From Rhodospirillaceae bacterium (GTDB lineage Bacteria > Pseudomonadota > Alphaproteobacteria > Rhodospirillales > UBA2165): a stretch of 64,000 nt of DNA. A model generated the notes under the pieces. The model was not told where the DNA came from and did not search any database. It was given only the letters and a program-made list of their open reading frames with translations. The stretch spans positions 233,719 through 297,718 of the forward strand of contig JABIHH010000063.1 of NCBI GenBank assembly GCA_018649725.1, read 5' to 3'. The position numbers were made by a program, and so were the translations under genes. Positions 53,618-62,109 of the stretch are shown here, one piece after another (positions within the stretch are counted from its first letter, which is position 1; every line of letters starts with the position of its first letter).

Positions 53618-54955
53618 TTAAAGGTCATAGCTGCGTTCGCCATGTGACGTGATATCGAGGCCTTCGATTTCGTCATCGGCACTGACACGGAGACCAATCA
53701 CGGCTTGGGTGATTTTGAGTAAAATATAGCTCGCAATCCCGGCCCAAACAACGGTGATAATGGTCGCAACCAATTGACCAACGAAGGCCGTTCCCATGGT
53801 GATGCCTTCCGGCAGACCATTTCCGCCCAGGCTGGTATCGGCAAAGAAGGCGGCCAGTAATATACCCAGCATGCCGCCGACACCGTGAACAGCAAAGACG
53901 TCCAAGCTGTCATCGATGTTCCATTTGGATTTAACAACGTTGATCATATAGAAACAGATCACACCGGAAGCGACACCATAAACAAGCGCGCCGACCGGAC
54001 CGACAAATCCCGAGGCCGGTGTAATGGTGGCGAGACCTGCGATGGCACCGGTTGCAATACCAACTAAACTTGGTTTTCCAAATTTAACATATTCAATGAT
54101 AATCCAGGTTAAGCAGGCCGTGGCAGCTGAAATGTGTGTCACGGTCATTGCCATACCGGCACTGCCATTGGCGGCCAAAGCAGAACCTGCGTTAAAGCCA
54201 TACCAGCCGACCCACAACATGGCGGCACCGATCATGACCAGGCCGGGATTGTGCGGTGGGCGCAGCTCATTTGGGAAACCCTTACGCGAGCCTAGAACCT
54301 TGGCAATGACGAGGGCGGCGACAGCGGCATTGGCGTGAACCACGAGACCACCGGCGAAGTCCATTGTTGCATAACCTTTAAAGGAGGCACCCAACCAGCT
54401 GAGATCAGCTAAGAAACCGCCGCCCCAAATCCAATGTGTCGAGGGCGCATAAACAAAGATCAGCCACAGCGTGCTGAAGAGGACCACGGCGCCAAATTTA
54501 ATCCGCTCGACATAGGCACCAACAATGAGACCTGGCGTGATGATGGCAAAAGTCATTTGAAACATGAAGAAGACATTCTCTGGAATATCGCCAGACAGTG
54601 TTTCGGTTGTAATGCCTGCCAAGAAAGCTTTCGACAGCCCACCCCACCAGGCATTCCCACCGCCAAAGGCAATGGAGTAGCCCGCCACCAACCAGACAAT
54701 GGAAGCGACACAACAAATGGCGAAACATTGCATGAGAACAGAAAGCACATTTTTAGACCGCACCAGCCCGCCATAAAACAGCGCCAGGCCCGGCATGGTC
54801 ATAAACAGGACCAATGCGGTTGCGGTAATAATCCAAGCGGTGTTGCCTTCGCTGAGTTTATCAGCAGCAAAAGCGTCACTTGGGATGATTGAAATTAAAC
54901 TGACGAGCAGCGTTAAAAATGACCCGGCCCGAAGGTTACGGCTAATATAATGCAT
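53618..54955 (-). CDS. amtB: AmtB ammonium transporter (copy 2)
   Basis: A 445-residue ammonium channel with a signal-like N-terminus (SFLTLLVSLISIIPSDAFA) and eleven predicted helices. The pore twin-histidines are in DFAGGLVVHANA and DVFAVHGVGGMLG; FYGGLVRSKNVLSVLMQ and GFNAGSALAANG are typical. AGGAGGA precedes the ATG. It transports NH4+/NH3 across the inner membrane and is gated by PII; its glnK follows. It differs widely from the other AmtB, so this is an old duplication. Confidence 0.94.
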   Translation of the reverse strand: MHYISRNLRAGSFLTLLVSLISIIPSDAFAADKLSEGNTAWIITATALVLFMTMPGLALFYGGLVRSKNVLSVLMQCFAICCVASIVWLVAGYSIAFGGGNAWWGGLSKAFLAGITTETLSGDIPENVFFMFQMTFAIITPGLIVGAYVERIKFGAVVLFSTLWLIFVYAPSTHWIWGGGFLADLSWLGASFKGYATMDFAGGLVVHANAAVAALVIAKVLGSRKGFPNELRPPHNPGLVMIGAAMLWVGWYGFNAGSALAANGSAGMAMTVTHISAATACLTWIIIEYVKFGKPSLVGIATGAIAGLATITPASGFVGPVGALVYGVASGVICFYMINVVKSKWNIDDSLDVFAVHGVGGMLGILLAAFFADTSLGGNGLPEGITMGTAFVGQLVATIITVVWAGIASYILLKITQAVIGLRVSADDEIEGLDITSHGERSYDL

Positions 54956-55063
54956 TTAATTGTCCTCCTATTGCACATATCCCCATGTGGCGCCCTAATT
55001 CGACAGGTCCGACCAATCGTGCAGGATCGGGTGATAAATATGCGCGCCACGCAGGGTTTATGT

Positions 55064-55080
55064 TTCAAGAACCGTGCCTG
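55064..55080 (-). promoter_or_regulatory. Sigma-54-like promoter of amtB copy 2
   Basis: Minus strand reads CAGGCACGGTTCTTGAA; GG at -24 and G at -12 are spaced 10 bases apart. The core GGCACGGTTCTTG (55078-55066) is identical to the one before the other glnK. The canonical TTGCA -12 box is TTGAA, one mismatch. About 110 bases upstream of the ATG. Confidence 0.45.
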
Positions 55081-55208
55081 TTTGGAAAGAATGCTAAATA
55101 ATGATGTTGTTTCAATAGGTTATTGCGATTTTCCACGGGTAATTTCCGGCTAAGTAGACGAAAATAATGATCAATTAAACGGCAACTAATAAGATGTGGC
55201 TAATTTTT

Positions 55209-55258
55209 AATCAAAAAAACGATGGACCGCCCCTCGGCGTGGCATGCGGGGGACGGTC
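55209..55258 (-). terminator. Second tandem terminator after amtB copy 1
   Basis: Minus strand: GGACCGTCCCC (55258-55248) pairs with GGGGCGGTCC (55232-55223) with one bulged base and a 14-16 nt loop, followed after ATCG by seven T residues (55218-55212). Confidence 0.7.
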
Positions 55259-55311
55259 CGAATAGACGATAAAACCAGGAGGACAACCCTATCTCACCGC
55301 CTAATTTAAAT

Positions 55312-55360
55312 TTTTAAAAACTCTTCTGGCCCCTCCCCAATATGAGGGTGGGAAGGGGCC
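55312..55360 (-). terminator. First tandem terminator after amtB copy 1
   Basis: Minus strand: GGCCCCTTCCC (55360-55350) pairs with GGGGAGGGGCC (55338-55328) imperfectly, followed by AGAAGAGTTTTT. It lies 34 bases after the amtB stop. Confidence 0.75.
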
Positions 55361-55393
55361 TTTTGAGAAGGTTAGCTTGGTGAGCGATCTTGA

Positions 55394-56695
55394 TTAGTGG
55401 ATTATTTCACCATGCTGGCTGAGATCGAGACCTTCAGCTTCGGCGTCACTGTCGACCCGAATACCGATGGTTTTATCGATCACAAATATAATGATGGCGG
55501 TTGCGACCGCGCTCCAAACAATGGTGGCAGCAATGCCATAAAGCTGAGTGCCGATCTGAGCGAGATTGCCTTCCAAGGCACCGGCGGTTCCGCCGATCGC
55601 TTCGACCGCAAAGACGCCTGTCAGGATCGCACCGGTGATGCCACCAAGTCCGTGAACGGCGAAGACATCAAGACTGTCATCATAGCCGAGCTTATGTTTC
55701 AGTGAGGTCGCGCCCCAGAAACATACCAGACCAGCGAGCAGGCCGATGGCCAAGGCACCTTTGGGTCCGACAAATCCAGCCGCTGGGGTAATCGCCACCA
55801 AGCCGGCAACTGCACCTGAGACAACACCCAAAACAGTTGGCTTCTTATGGGTGACCCATTCGATGAACATCCAGGAAAGACCGGCAGCTGCCGCGGCAAT
55901 CTGTGTGACGGTCATCGCCATCGCCGCACCACCATTGGCGCCTAAAGCGGAGCCCGCATTGAAGCCAAACCAGCCGACCCACAAAAACGCGCCGCCAATA
56001 ACTGTCAGTACGAGATTGTGCGGTGCTAGATTCTCAACGCCGTAGCCTTTCCGCTTGCCGAGCATGATGCAGGCCACCAGTGCCGCGATACCTGAGTTAA
56101 TATGAACGACCGTTCCGCCGGCAAAATCGAGCACACCGGCATCGCCCAAGAAGCCGCCGCCCCAGACCCAGAAGGTCACGGGCGAATAAACCACCAGGCT
56201 CCAAAGTCCAACGAACCATAGCAAAGCAGAGAACTTCATCCGCTCGGCGACAGCACCGGTAATAAGAGCTGCGGTAATAATGGCAAAGGTCATTTGGAAA
56301 ACAACAAACAGCGAATCTGGGATCGTGCCGTTGATTGCACCGACGGTCAGGTGATCCAAGAAAGCCAGATCAAAATTGCCGACATAGGCATTGCCGCCTT
56401 TGGAGAAAGCGAGGCTATAGCCGATCACCATCCAAATGATCGAGATGAGGCAGGTAATAGCAAAGCTTTGCATGAGCACGGAAAGCACGTTTTTCTTTCT
56501 GGTCATGCCGCCGTAGAAAAGCGCCACGCCCGGGATCGTCATCATGAGCACGATGGCTGTTGAGATGAGCAACCAGGATGTGTCGCCGGTATCAAGTTTA
56601 GGTTTTGCTTCGGCTGCCAAGGCCGGGTCGATAAAAAAGGCAACGCCGGTAGCGGCGAGTGCCACGATAGACGTTAATTTAAAAATCTTAGTCAT
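55394..56695 (-). CDS. amtB: AmtB ammonium transporter (copy 1)
   Basis: A 433-residue ammonium channel. N-terminal signal-like helix (SIVALAATGVAFFIDPALA), then eleven helices; pore His residues in DFAGGTVVHINS and DVFAVHGLGGITG, GGMTRKKNVLSVLMQSF and GFNAGSALGANGG. CAGGAG precedes the ATG. It follows its glnK by 21 bases in the classical glnK-amtB order and is clearly the same family as copy 2 (both have GGGFLGD/GGGFLAD, LFYGG and FVGPKGAL/FVGPVGAL segments). Confidence 0.95.
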   Translation of the reverse strand: MTKIFKLTSIVALAATGVAFFIDPALAAEAKPKLDTGDTSWLLISTAIVLMMTIPGVALFYGGMTRKKNVLSVLMQSFAITCLISIIWMVIGYSLAFSKGGNAYVGNFDLAFLDHLTVGAINGTIPDSLFVVFQMTFAIITAALITGAVAERMKFSALLWFVGLWSLVVYSPVTFWVWGGGFLGDAGVLDFAGGTVVHINSGIAALVACIMLGKRKGYGVENLAPHNLVLTVIGGAFLWVGWFGFNAGSALGANGGAAMAMTVTQIAAAAAGLSWMFIEWVTHKKPTVLGVVSGAVAGLVAITPAAGFVGPKGALAIGLLAGLVCFWGATSLKHKLGYDDSLDVFAVHGLGGITGAILTGVFAVEAIGGTAGALEGNLAQIGTQLYGIAATIVWSAVATAIIIFVIDKTIGIRVDSDAEAEGLDLSQHGEIIH

Positions 56696-56716
56696 TAGTT
56701 TACTCCTGAAGATCGA

Positions 56717-57055
56717 TTAAAGGGCTTCGTCGCCGGTTTCGCCGGTGCGAATCCGAACGGCCTGACCCAGATCCAAAACAAATATTTTTCCGTCACCAAT
56801 ATTGCCGGTGCCGGCAGCGCCGCTGATGGCTTCGATCACGGCATCTGCCTGATCGTCCGCCACGGCGACTTCGATTTTTGTTTTGGGAACAAAACTGATG
56901 GCATATTCAGCGCCACGGTAAATTTCGGTATGCCCTTTTTGCCGGCCAAAGCCGGAAACCTCACTTGAGGTCAGCCCTTGAATGCCAACATCCACTAAAG
57001 CCGCGCGGACATCTTCTAACTTCGCTGGTTTTACAATCGCTGTGATTAGTTTCAT
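56717..57055 (-). CDS. glnK: PII signalling protein (copy 1)
   Basis: A 112-residue PII protein, about 70-75% identical by eye to the other copy (same [21 protein letters not shown] run, with the T-loop Tyr). C-terminal DLGQAVRIRTGETGDEAL. GAGGAG lies before the ATG. With amtB it forms the classic glnK-amtB pair under a sigma-54-like promoter 45-60 bases upstream. It is expected to be uridylylated at the T-loop Tyr and to block AmtB under ammonium excess. Confidence 0.95.
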   Translation of the reverse strand: MKLITAIVKPAKLEDVRAALVDVGIQGLTSSEVSGFGRQKGHTEIYRGAEYAISFVPKTKIEVAVADDQADAVIEAISGAAGTGNIGDGKIFVLDLGQAVRIRTGETGDEAL

Positions 57056-57099
57056 CTCGCGACTCCTCTCTCGTTAAGTGTTCATTCGATACCGTTGTT

Positions 57100-57118
57100 A
57101 TTCCAAGAACCGTGCCAA
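57100..57118 (-). promoter_or_regulatory. Sigma-54-like promoter of glnK-amtB copy 1
   Basis: Minus strand TTGGCACGGTTCTTGGAAT: the -24 box TTGGCACG is perfect, the -12 box is TTGGA in place of TTGCA. About 45 bases upstream of the glnK ATG, and identical over 13 bases to the site before amtB copy 2. NtrC boxes were not identified. Confidence 0.55.
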
Positions 57119-57182
57119 CTAACTAAAATCGTTTAGTAACAATGAGTTACGCAGAAAACAGGGTGAATAAGCTATTAAATTA

Positions 57183-57199
57183 TGATTAATAATTAATCA
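57183..57199. promoter_or_regulatory. 17-bp AT palindrome in the glnK/ubiH divergent gap
   Basis: TGATTAAT-A-ATTAATCA is perfectly symmetric; another TGATTAAT occurs at 57222-57229. Between the divergent glnK and hydroxylase genes it could be a regulator site, or an AT-rich chance. Confidence 0.3.
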
Positions 57200-57283
57200 C
57201 TATAAAAGAAAAGAGCTTTTATGATTAATTATTATGCAAATTCTCGACTGGACAATCGAGCATTGGAGGTGCAGGTGTGTTAA

Positions 57284-58537
57284 ATGGCGTTTGCAAATCA
57301 AAATAACCTCAAATCTGATGTCCTGATCATCGGCGGAGGCATGGCGGGCTGTAGTCTGGCGGTGGCTTTGGCCGGGGTTGGGTTTTCGGTCGTTATTGTC
57401 GACCACATTGACCAATCGGCACAAACCACGGATGAATTTGATGGCCGAGCTTCGGCGATTGCCGGGGCGCCGAAGAAAATGCTCGACCGGATCGGCATGT
57501 GGCAGCATTTGGGACAAAACTTTGCCCCGATATTGGACATTCGCGTGACCGATGGAAATTCCCGTCTGTTTTTGCACTATGATCACGAAGAGATTGGTGA
57601 TGATGCCTTAGGCTTCATGGTTGAGAACCGACATTTTCGCCAAGCCGTCTTTGCCCGCTTGCGGAATTTGAAAAATGTCACCTATCTCGCCCCCGCCGAC
57701 CTTAAAAGCCTCGCCCGCGACCAAAGCGGTGTTCATGCAAGTTTAATCGATGATCAAGGAAACGCATTGCAAGTTGAAGCCCAGCTGATAGTCGGTGCCG
57801 ATGGCCGCCGCTCGCAGATTCGCGAACAAGCCGGGATTGAGCTGACCCATTGGTCCTATCATCAGACCGGAATTGTGCTGACGGTCGAGCATGAAATCCC
57901 CCACCATAATGTGGCGCATGAACATTTTTTGCCGGCCGGGCCGTTTGCGATCCTGCCGCTACCGAATGGCGGTAAAAATAATCGCTCCTCCATTGTCTGG
58001 ACGGAAAAAGATGAGTTGGTTGAGGATTTATTGGCCTTGCCGGAGGATGATTTTGCCCGTGAGTTCAACTCGCGCTTTGGTGATTTTCTGGGCGAAGCGC
58101 GTTTCGTTGGGCCGCGCTGGAGTTATCCGCTGACGTTACAATATGCTGAAACCAGTATTGCCGACCGCCTGGTTCTGATCGGCGATGCCTCGCACGGCAT
58201 GCATCCGATCGCCGGCCAAGGATTGAACATGGGGCTCCGCGATGTGGCGGCCTTGGCAGAGGTCTTAACCGATGCCCGGCGGCTGGGTCTCGATATCGGT
58301 AGTGCTCCGATCTTGGCAGACTATGAAAAGTGGCGGCGGTTCGACAATACGCTGATGCTGGCAATGACGGATGGGCTCAATCGTCTTTTCTCCAACGATA
58401 TCGCCCCGATCAGATTAGCGCGCGATATCGGTCTTGCCGCCGTCAACAAGGCCGGGCCGTTAAAAAAAGTGTTCATGCAGCACGCCATGGGATCGTCAGG
58501 AAATCTACCGCGTTTGCTCAAAGGCGAGGCCCTGTAG
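57284..58537 (+). CDS. UbiH/COQ6-family FAD monooxygenase
   Basis: A 417-residue flavoprotein hydroxylase of the UbiH/UbiF/VisC family, likely a ring hydroxylase in ubiquinone synthesis. FAD loop IIGGGMAGCSLAVALAGVG, the DG motif VGADGRRSQIREQAGI, and the second FAD motif LIGDASHGMHPIAGQGLN. GGAGG sits 13 bases before the ATG. It is cotranscribed with the phosphatase gene 4 bases downstream. Which hydroxylation (C1, C5 or C6) is unclear from sequence, since alphaproteobacteria use UbiL/UbiM variants. Confidence 0.9.
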   Translation: MAFANQNNLKSDVLIIGGGMAGCSLAVALAGVGFSVVIVDHIDQSAQTTDEFDGRASAIAGAPKKMLDRIGMWQHLGQNFAPILDIRVTDGNSRLFLHYDHEEIGDDALGFMVENRHFRQAVFARLRNLKNVTYLAPADLKSLARDQSGVHASLIDDQGNALQVEAQLIVGADGRRSQIREQAGIELTHWSYHQTGIVLTVEHEIPHHNVAHEHFLPAGPFAILPLPNGGKNNRSSIVWTEKDELVEDLLALPEDDFAREFNSRFGDFLGEARFVGPRWSYPLTLQYAETSIADRLVLIGDASHGMHPIAGQGLNMGLRDVAALAEVLTDARRLGLDIGSAPILADYEKWRRFDNTLMLAMTDGLNRLFSNDIAPIRLARDIGLAAVNKAGPLKKVFMQHAMGSSGNLPRLLKGEAL

Positions 58538-58541
58538 AAAT

Positions 58542-59354
58542 ATGAGTAAAAATATGAATGGATTGGCAGACCCGCAATCTATCGCGGAAATCATTCTGGA
58601 TGTTGCTGAAACTGAGATTATGCCGCGCTATCAATCTCTCAGTGAAAGCGACATATCCGAAAAACAGGGCGGCGAAGTAGTCACTGTCGCTGATGAGGCG
58701 GCCGAGCGGGCGTTAAGCCAAAGGTTGTCAGCCACCCTGCCGGGCTCGACGATTTTGGGCGAAGAGGGTTATGCGGCAGATCCCTCAGTCATGCGGCGGC
58801 TTGAAGATGACGCGCCGCTCTGGATTATCGATCCAATCGATGGCACCAAAAATTTCGCCCAAGGGCGGGAGCCTTTTACGGTGCTGGTGGCGCTCGTGAT
58901 CGGTGGTGAAACCGTCATGGGCTGGAATTATGATCCGGTGAGTGGACGGATGGGCATGGCTGAAAAAGGCAGCGGTGCCGACTATAACGGCCGGGCAGCA
59001 ACGATGGCCGAGCCAAAGTCTCTTGCCGATTCCACCGGCTTTTGTGCCTCGACCCTCATGGCCAGTGAGCTCCAGCCAAAACTCATGAATTTACGCGATA
59101 CGTGCGAGAAGATGAACCACCCGCATTGTTTTGGTCATGAATATCTCGATTTGATTGAGGGTGTTGCAGACTTCTCTGTCATTGGCCGGTTGTATCCTTG
59201 GGATCACGCGGCGGGTGTGCTGATGTTTTCTGAAGCCGGCGGTATTACCGATATGATCGGCGGTGAAAAATATCAGCCAACGACATTATCCGGCCTGATG
59301 ATTCTGGCGACCAACTTGGAGATTTGGCAGGAAATTAAAAGCTACTTCGATTAG
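58542..59354 (+). CDS. Inositol monophosphatase-family phosphatase
   Basis: A 270-residue Mg-dependent phosphatase of the IMPase/CysQ superfamily. Metal-binding motifs ILGEEG, WIIDPIDGTKNFAQG and the distal YPWDHAAGVLMFSEAGG are intact. The enzyme could be an inositol monophosphatase, a histidinol-phosphatase of the HisN type, or a CysQ 3'-nucleotidase; no gene partner decides. The start is the ATG four bases after the hydroxylase stop. Confidence 0.82.
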   Translation: MSKNMNGLADPQSIAEIILDVAETEIMPRYQSLSESDISEKQGGEVVTVADEAAERALSQRLSATLPGSTILGEEGYAADPSVMRRLEDDAPLWIIDPIDGTKNFAQGREPFTVLVALVIGGETVMGWNYDPVSGRMGMAEKGSGADYNGRAATMAEPKSLADSTGFCASTLMASELQPKLMNLRDTCEKMNHPHCFGHEYLDLIEGVADFSVIGRLYPWDHAAGVLMFSEAGGITDMIGGEKYQPTTLSGLMILATNLEIWQEIKSYFD

Positions 59355-59388
59355 AGGTCTATGCTTAACCTTTCTCTCACTCTATCTC

Positions 59389-59577
59389 TCACTCTATTTC
59401 TCTGGCCTCATCGACCAGCATAATCGGAATGCCATCACGAATGGGAAAGGCGAGCTTGGCTTTATCGCTGATTAATTCCTGGGCTTCCGCATCATAGCGA
59501 AGGGGTGATTTGGTCAGCGGACAAACCAATATTTCTATTAGTTTTGGATCGACCGTTTGAATGTTTTTGTCGGGCAT
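59389..59577 (-). CDS. Trm112-like small protein
   Basis: A 62-residue Trm112/YcaR-type protein: [20 protein letters not shown] and a C-terminal hydrophobic strand ([15 protein letters not shown]). Only one of the zinc cysteines remains (ICVCPL-type CP motif, second pair missing), common in bacterial members. Trm112 proteins activate methyltransferases. Its stop lies in a perfect 12-bp tandem duplication (59373-59396). It is the last gene of the leftward cnoX-lonN-trm112 run, 12 bases after the LonN gene. Confidence 0.88.
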   Translation of the reverse strand: MPDKNIQTVDPKLIEILVCPLTKSPLRYDAEAQELISDKAKLAFPIRDGIPIMLVDEAREIE

Positions 59578-59589
59578 GCCTGCTCTCTT

Positions 59590-60258
59590 TTAATGCTTGG
59601 TGGCGGTATCGCCGCCGGTTGCCAATTCCATTTCCATCAGCGACGTCATCACATCGACCATATCGGAAATATTTTGAGCTTCCAAAATAGCCTGCTTTTC
59701 GCGGTAGTCAAAGGGGTTGATCATGCCGAGCATGGCGACCAAGAAACGATCGCTGGAGTTTTGTAAACCCTCCCAATCGATTTTCATTTCCTTAAGCACA
59801 AGATAGTCGCGCAGTAAATTAACCAATCCTTCTCGATTAATGCCCGGATCCTTAAATGAAAGATCTTCTTCAAAGTCTTGAAAAATTGGTTTTACCCGCC
59901 GGTAGGCATCTCCTTCATTCAGCTCTTTTTCGATCTTAAACCGACAGACGCCCTTGAGGGTCATCAGCAATCGCCCGTCTTCACTTTCAGCAAAAGCAAT
60001 AATCCGGCCAGCACAGCCAATGTGAAAAAGCTCAGCCTCACCGGGCACGGGATCGGGCAGCATTTCCAGCGGCTGCACCATGCCGATCAGGCGGGATTGT
60101 TTCAGGCTATCCAACACCATGTCTAAATAGCGCGGTTCAAATATGTTGAGCGGCATCCGGCCATGGGGCAACAGCATGGCGCCGGGCAAGGGGAAGATCG
60201 GCAGGCTCTCAGGTAGATCTTTCAGAGCTGTGCCAAACGGGTCGCCAATATTTTCCAT
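59590..60258 (-). CDS. LON-domain protein (stand-alone LonN)
   Basis: A 222-residue protein consisting of the Lon N-terminal substrate-binding domain without ATPase or protease domain. It opens LPIFPLPGAMLLPHGRMPLNIFEPRYLDMV, then HIGCAGRIIAF and LKGVCRFKI-type strands, with a helical C-terminus. Such proteins are widespread in alphaproteobacteria between a thioredoxin and Trm112, as here; role unknown, probably an adaptor. It begins one base after the cnoX stop. Confidence 0.92.
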   Translation of the reverse strand: MENIGDPFGTALKDLPESLPIFPLPGAMLLPHGRMPLNIFEPRYLDMVLDSLKQSRLIGMVQPLEMLPDPVPGEAELFHIGCAGRIIAFAESEDGRLLMTLKGVCRFKIEKELNEGDAYRRVKPIFQDFEEDLSFKDPGINREGLVNLLRDYLVLKEMKIDWEGLQNSSDRFLVAMLGMINPFDYREKQAILEAQNISDMVDVMTSLMEMELATGGDTATKH

Positions 60259-61191
60259 CTAAGAGAACAAGACCCCAGACAATTTCCGGCGGCCTTCTAC
60301 GGTAATTGGATCGGCATGACCGAGGGCCTCAAAAATTTTAAACAGTTGCTGGCGGGCGGCATCCTCATTCCATTCGCGGTTACGCTTAATGATCTCGACC
60401 AGTTCTTCGATCGCGCTCTCGGTCTGCCCACCGCCATAAAGGGCGAGGGCATAATCGTAGCGCGCTTGGTGATCATCGGGATTGGCGTCAACGGCCCCTT
60501 TTAGATCATCTGCGTCACCGGTATCGGCGGTCAGCTCTTCAAGCTCAAGCGCGGTTTGCACGGCGGAAATGACCGGATTGGTGAGCAGCTCTTCGGTAAG
60601 GCTCGCCAAATAATTGCGTGCCTGATCCATTTCACCGGCCGCCATCAAACATTTCAAGAGTCCCGCATGGGCCTCAGCATTGAGAGAATCCTGGGCGATG
60701 ATTTGATTGAAGATCGCGCTGGCGGTTGTCGCATCACCGCCTTCTAAGAGCCCGTTAGCTTGCTCAATCGCTTGATCGATGGGCGAGCCTTCGCCGCCGG
60801 TGAGCTTGTCGATGAATTGACGCAGCTGGCTTTCCGGGAGCGCGCCATTAAAAGCATCGGCCGGCTTGCCATCTTTGAAGGCATAAACCATCGGGATCGA
60901 TTGCACGCGCAATTGCTGAGCCAAAGCCTGATTGTCATCAATGTTGATTTTGACCAGCTTCACCTGGCCGCCATATTCCGTAACGAGCTTTTCCAGCACG
61001 GGCGTCAATTGTTTGCAGGGCTCACACCAAGGTGCCCAGAAATCAACAATAACCGGCACTTGAACCGAGGCATTGATGACATCCTCACTAAATCGATCGG
61101 TATCGGAATCGATAATTAATCCGCTAGCGCCACCACCTTGGGGGGGCTGAATATCGGCCTCATTGCCGTCACCATCGAGTATCGCTGTCAT
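60259..61191 (-). CDS. YbbN/CnoX-type thioredoxin co-chaperone
   Basis: A 310-residue protein: thioredoxin domain (about residues 30-130) with the active site WAPWCEPCKQL (a CxxC, unlike E. coli YbbN, whose motif is SxxC), cis-proline region SIPMVYAF, followed by a TPR-like helical domain (about 150-310). In this family it protects substrates from oxidation and hands them to chaperones. Start ATG at 61191, with AGAAAGAG upstream. It begins the leftward cnoX-lonN-trm112 run. Confidence 0.9.
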   Translation of the reverse strand: MTAILDGDGNEADIQPPQGGGASGLIIDSDTDRFSEDVINASVQVPVIVDFWAPWCEPCKQLTPVLEKLVTEYGGQVKLVKINIDDNQALAQQLRVQSIPMVYAFKDGKPADAFNGALPESQLRQFIDKLTGGEGSPIDQAIEQANGLLEGGDATTASAIFNQIIAQDSLNAEAHAGLLKCLMAAGEMDQARNYLASLTEELLTNPVISAVQTALELEELTADTGDADDLKGAVDANPDDHQARYDYALALYGGGQTESAIEELVEIIKRNREWNEDAARQQLFKIFEALGHADPITVEGRRKLSGVLFS

Positions 61192-61273
61192 AAGCTCTCT
61201 TTCTCTAAATATGTATTGGCCGCATTAATCGCATATTTGGCATAAGAATCCGGGCTTGCAAGGCTTTCCTGGA

Positions 61274-61801
61274 TTAAATTGAAATCACCCTGACGTCATG
61301 ACCGCAGTCTTTTAGAAAATACAGCAGATCTTGCGACTTTATCCGGGTTGTCGCAGCGTTGTGCAAGGGGTGATAATGCAGCCTGTTATGGGTCAACATT
61401 TCTTCATCCAAGACGAATTGCACCTTTAGCGAGGATTGGTTAATGGCGGCAAATGGGGTGACGGAGCCCGGCTCGACGCCAAGATATTCTTTCATAAATT
61501 CTGGTTTGCCAAAGGACAGCCGCGCTGCGCCCAGGGTTTTTTGCAGCACGTTCATATTGACGCGTTTTTCCTCCAGCGTGACAAATAGCCAAAACACCAC
61601 TTTTTTGTCCTTGAGGAACAGGTTTTTACAATGCCCACCCTCGCTTTCACCCATTTCACCACGCGCGGCCTGGCTTTCCTCAACGGTGTGCAACGCCTGA
61701 TGGCGAAACGTGTCATGCTCGATGCCGAGCGCATCCAGGCGTGCAAAGAGAGTTTGTTCGGTGGCCAGCGTTGTTTGGTTTCTCTCGTTCATGGGCGCCA
61801 T
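61274..61801 (-). CDS. Prolyl-tRNA editing protein ProX (YbaK family)
   Basis: A 175-residue YbaK-type domain that hydrolyses Ala-tRNA(Pro). Motifs: HTVEESQAARGEMGESEGGHCKNLFLKDKK, the catalytic lysine region CKNLFL, GVEPGSVTPFAA and the C-terminal HNAATTRIKSQDLLYFL. ATG at 61801 is used (MAPMNERNQ); an ATG at 61792 would give 172 residues, and the frame further out is rejected. It faces the tRNA-Gly. Confidence 0.88.
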   Translation of the reverse strand: MAPMNERNQTTLATEQTLFARLDALGIEHDTFRHQALHTVEESQAARGEMGESEGGHCKNLFLKDKKVVFWLFVTLEEKRVNMNVLQKTLGAARLSFGKPEFMKEYLGVEPGSVTPFAAINQSSLKVQFVLDEEMLTHNRLHYHPLHNAATTRIKSQDLLYFLKDCGHDVRVISI

Positions 61802-61933
61802 TTTAGAAAGCCTGCAATCCGGCCTCAAGCCGAAAATTCTATTTAAAAATCGCTCTTGCAAAGCGGGCCCGGATGACTATTATGCGCCCTCTTCCCGGAC
61901 GACGCCTACCTCTTCAGTCGCCCGGTCACGGAT

Positions 61934-62008
61934 GCGGGCGTAGCTCAGGGGTAGAGCGTAACCTTGCCAAGGTTAAAGTCGTGAGTTCGAATCTCATCGC
62001 CCGCTCCA
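61934..62008 (+). tRNA. tRNA-Gly(GCC), CCA encoded
   Basis: A 7-bp acceptor stem GCGGGCG (61934-61940) pairs with CGCCCGC (61998-62004), with discriminator T and CCA to 62008. The anticodon arm CCTTGCCAAGG carries GCC, for glycine. The D arm (GCTCAGGGGTAGAGC) and T arm (GTGAGTTCGAATCTCAT) are canonical. Its 3' half borders the integrase gene, marking it as a likely attachment site. Confidence 0.97.
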
Positions 62009-62109
62009 ATCTTTCCTTTATATTATAAGTAGTTAGCATGTGTTTTAGCACATGCAATTACAGCCATTTGAATGTTGTCACACTGGTGTCACAACTTGAA
62101 TGGTGATTC
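62009..62109. other. tRNA-Gly to integrase spacer (island left junction)
   Basis: This 101-base AT-rich stretch joins the tRNA 3' end to the integrase start. Island DNA is taken to begin here. The expected second copy of the tRNA 3' end (attR) is outside the window. Confidence 0.5.

Larger units (their letters stand above)
54956..55393. other. Gap between the two amt genes
   Basis: The 438-base gap holds a sigma-54-like site (55064-55080), and two tandem leftward terminators (55312-55360 and 55209-55258). Between them a 50-base stretch could be a small transcript. No coding frame was found. Confidence 0.55.

Noticed and set aside
53885..54892. Plus-strand open frames inside the amtB gene
   Set aside because: They are shadow frames of a strongly coding membrane transporter gene.
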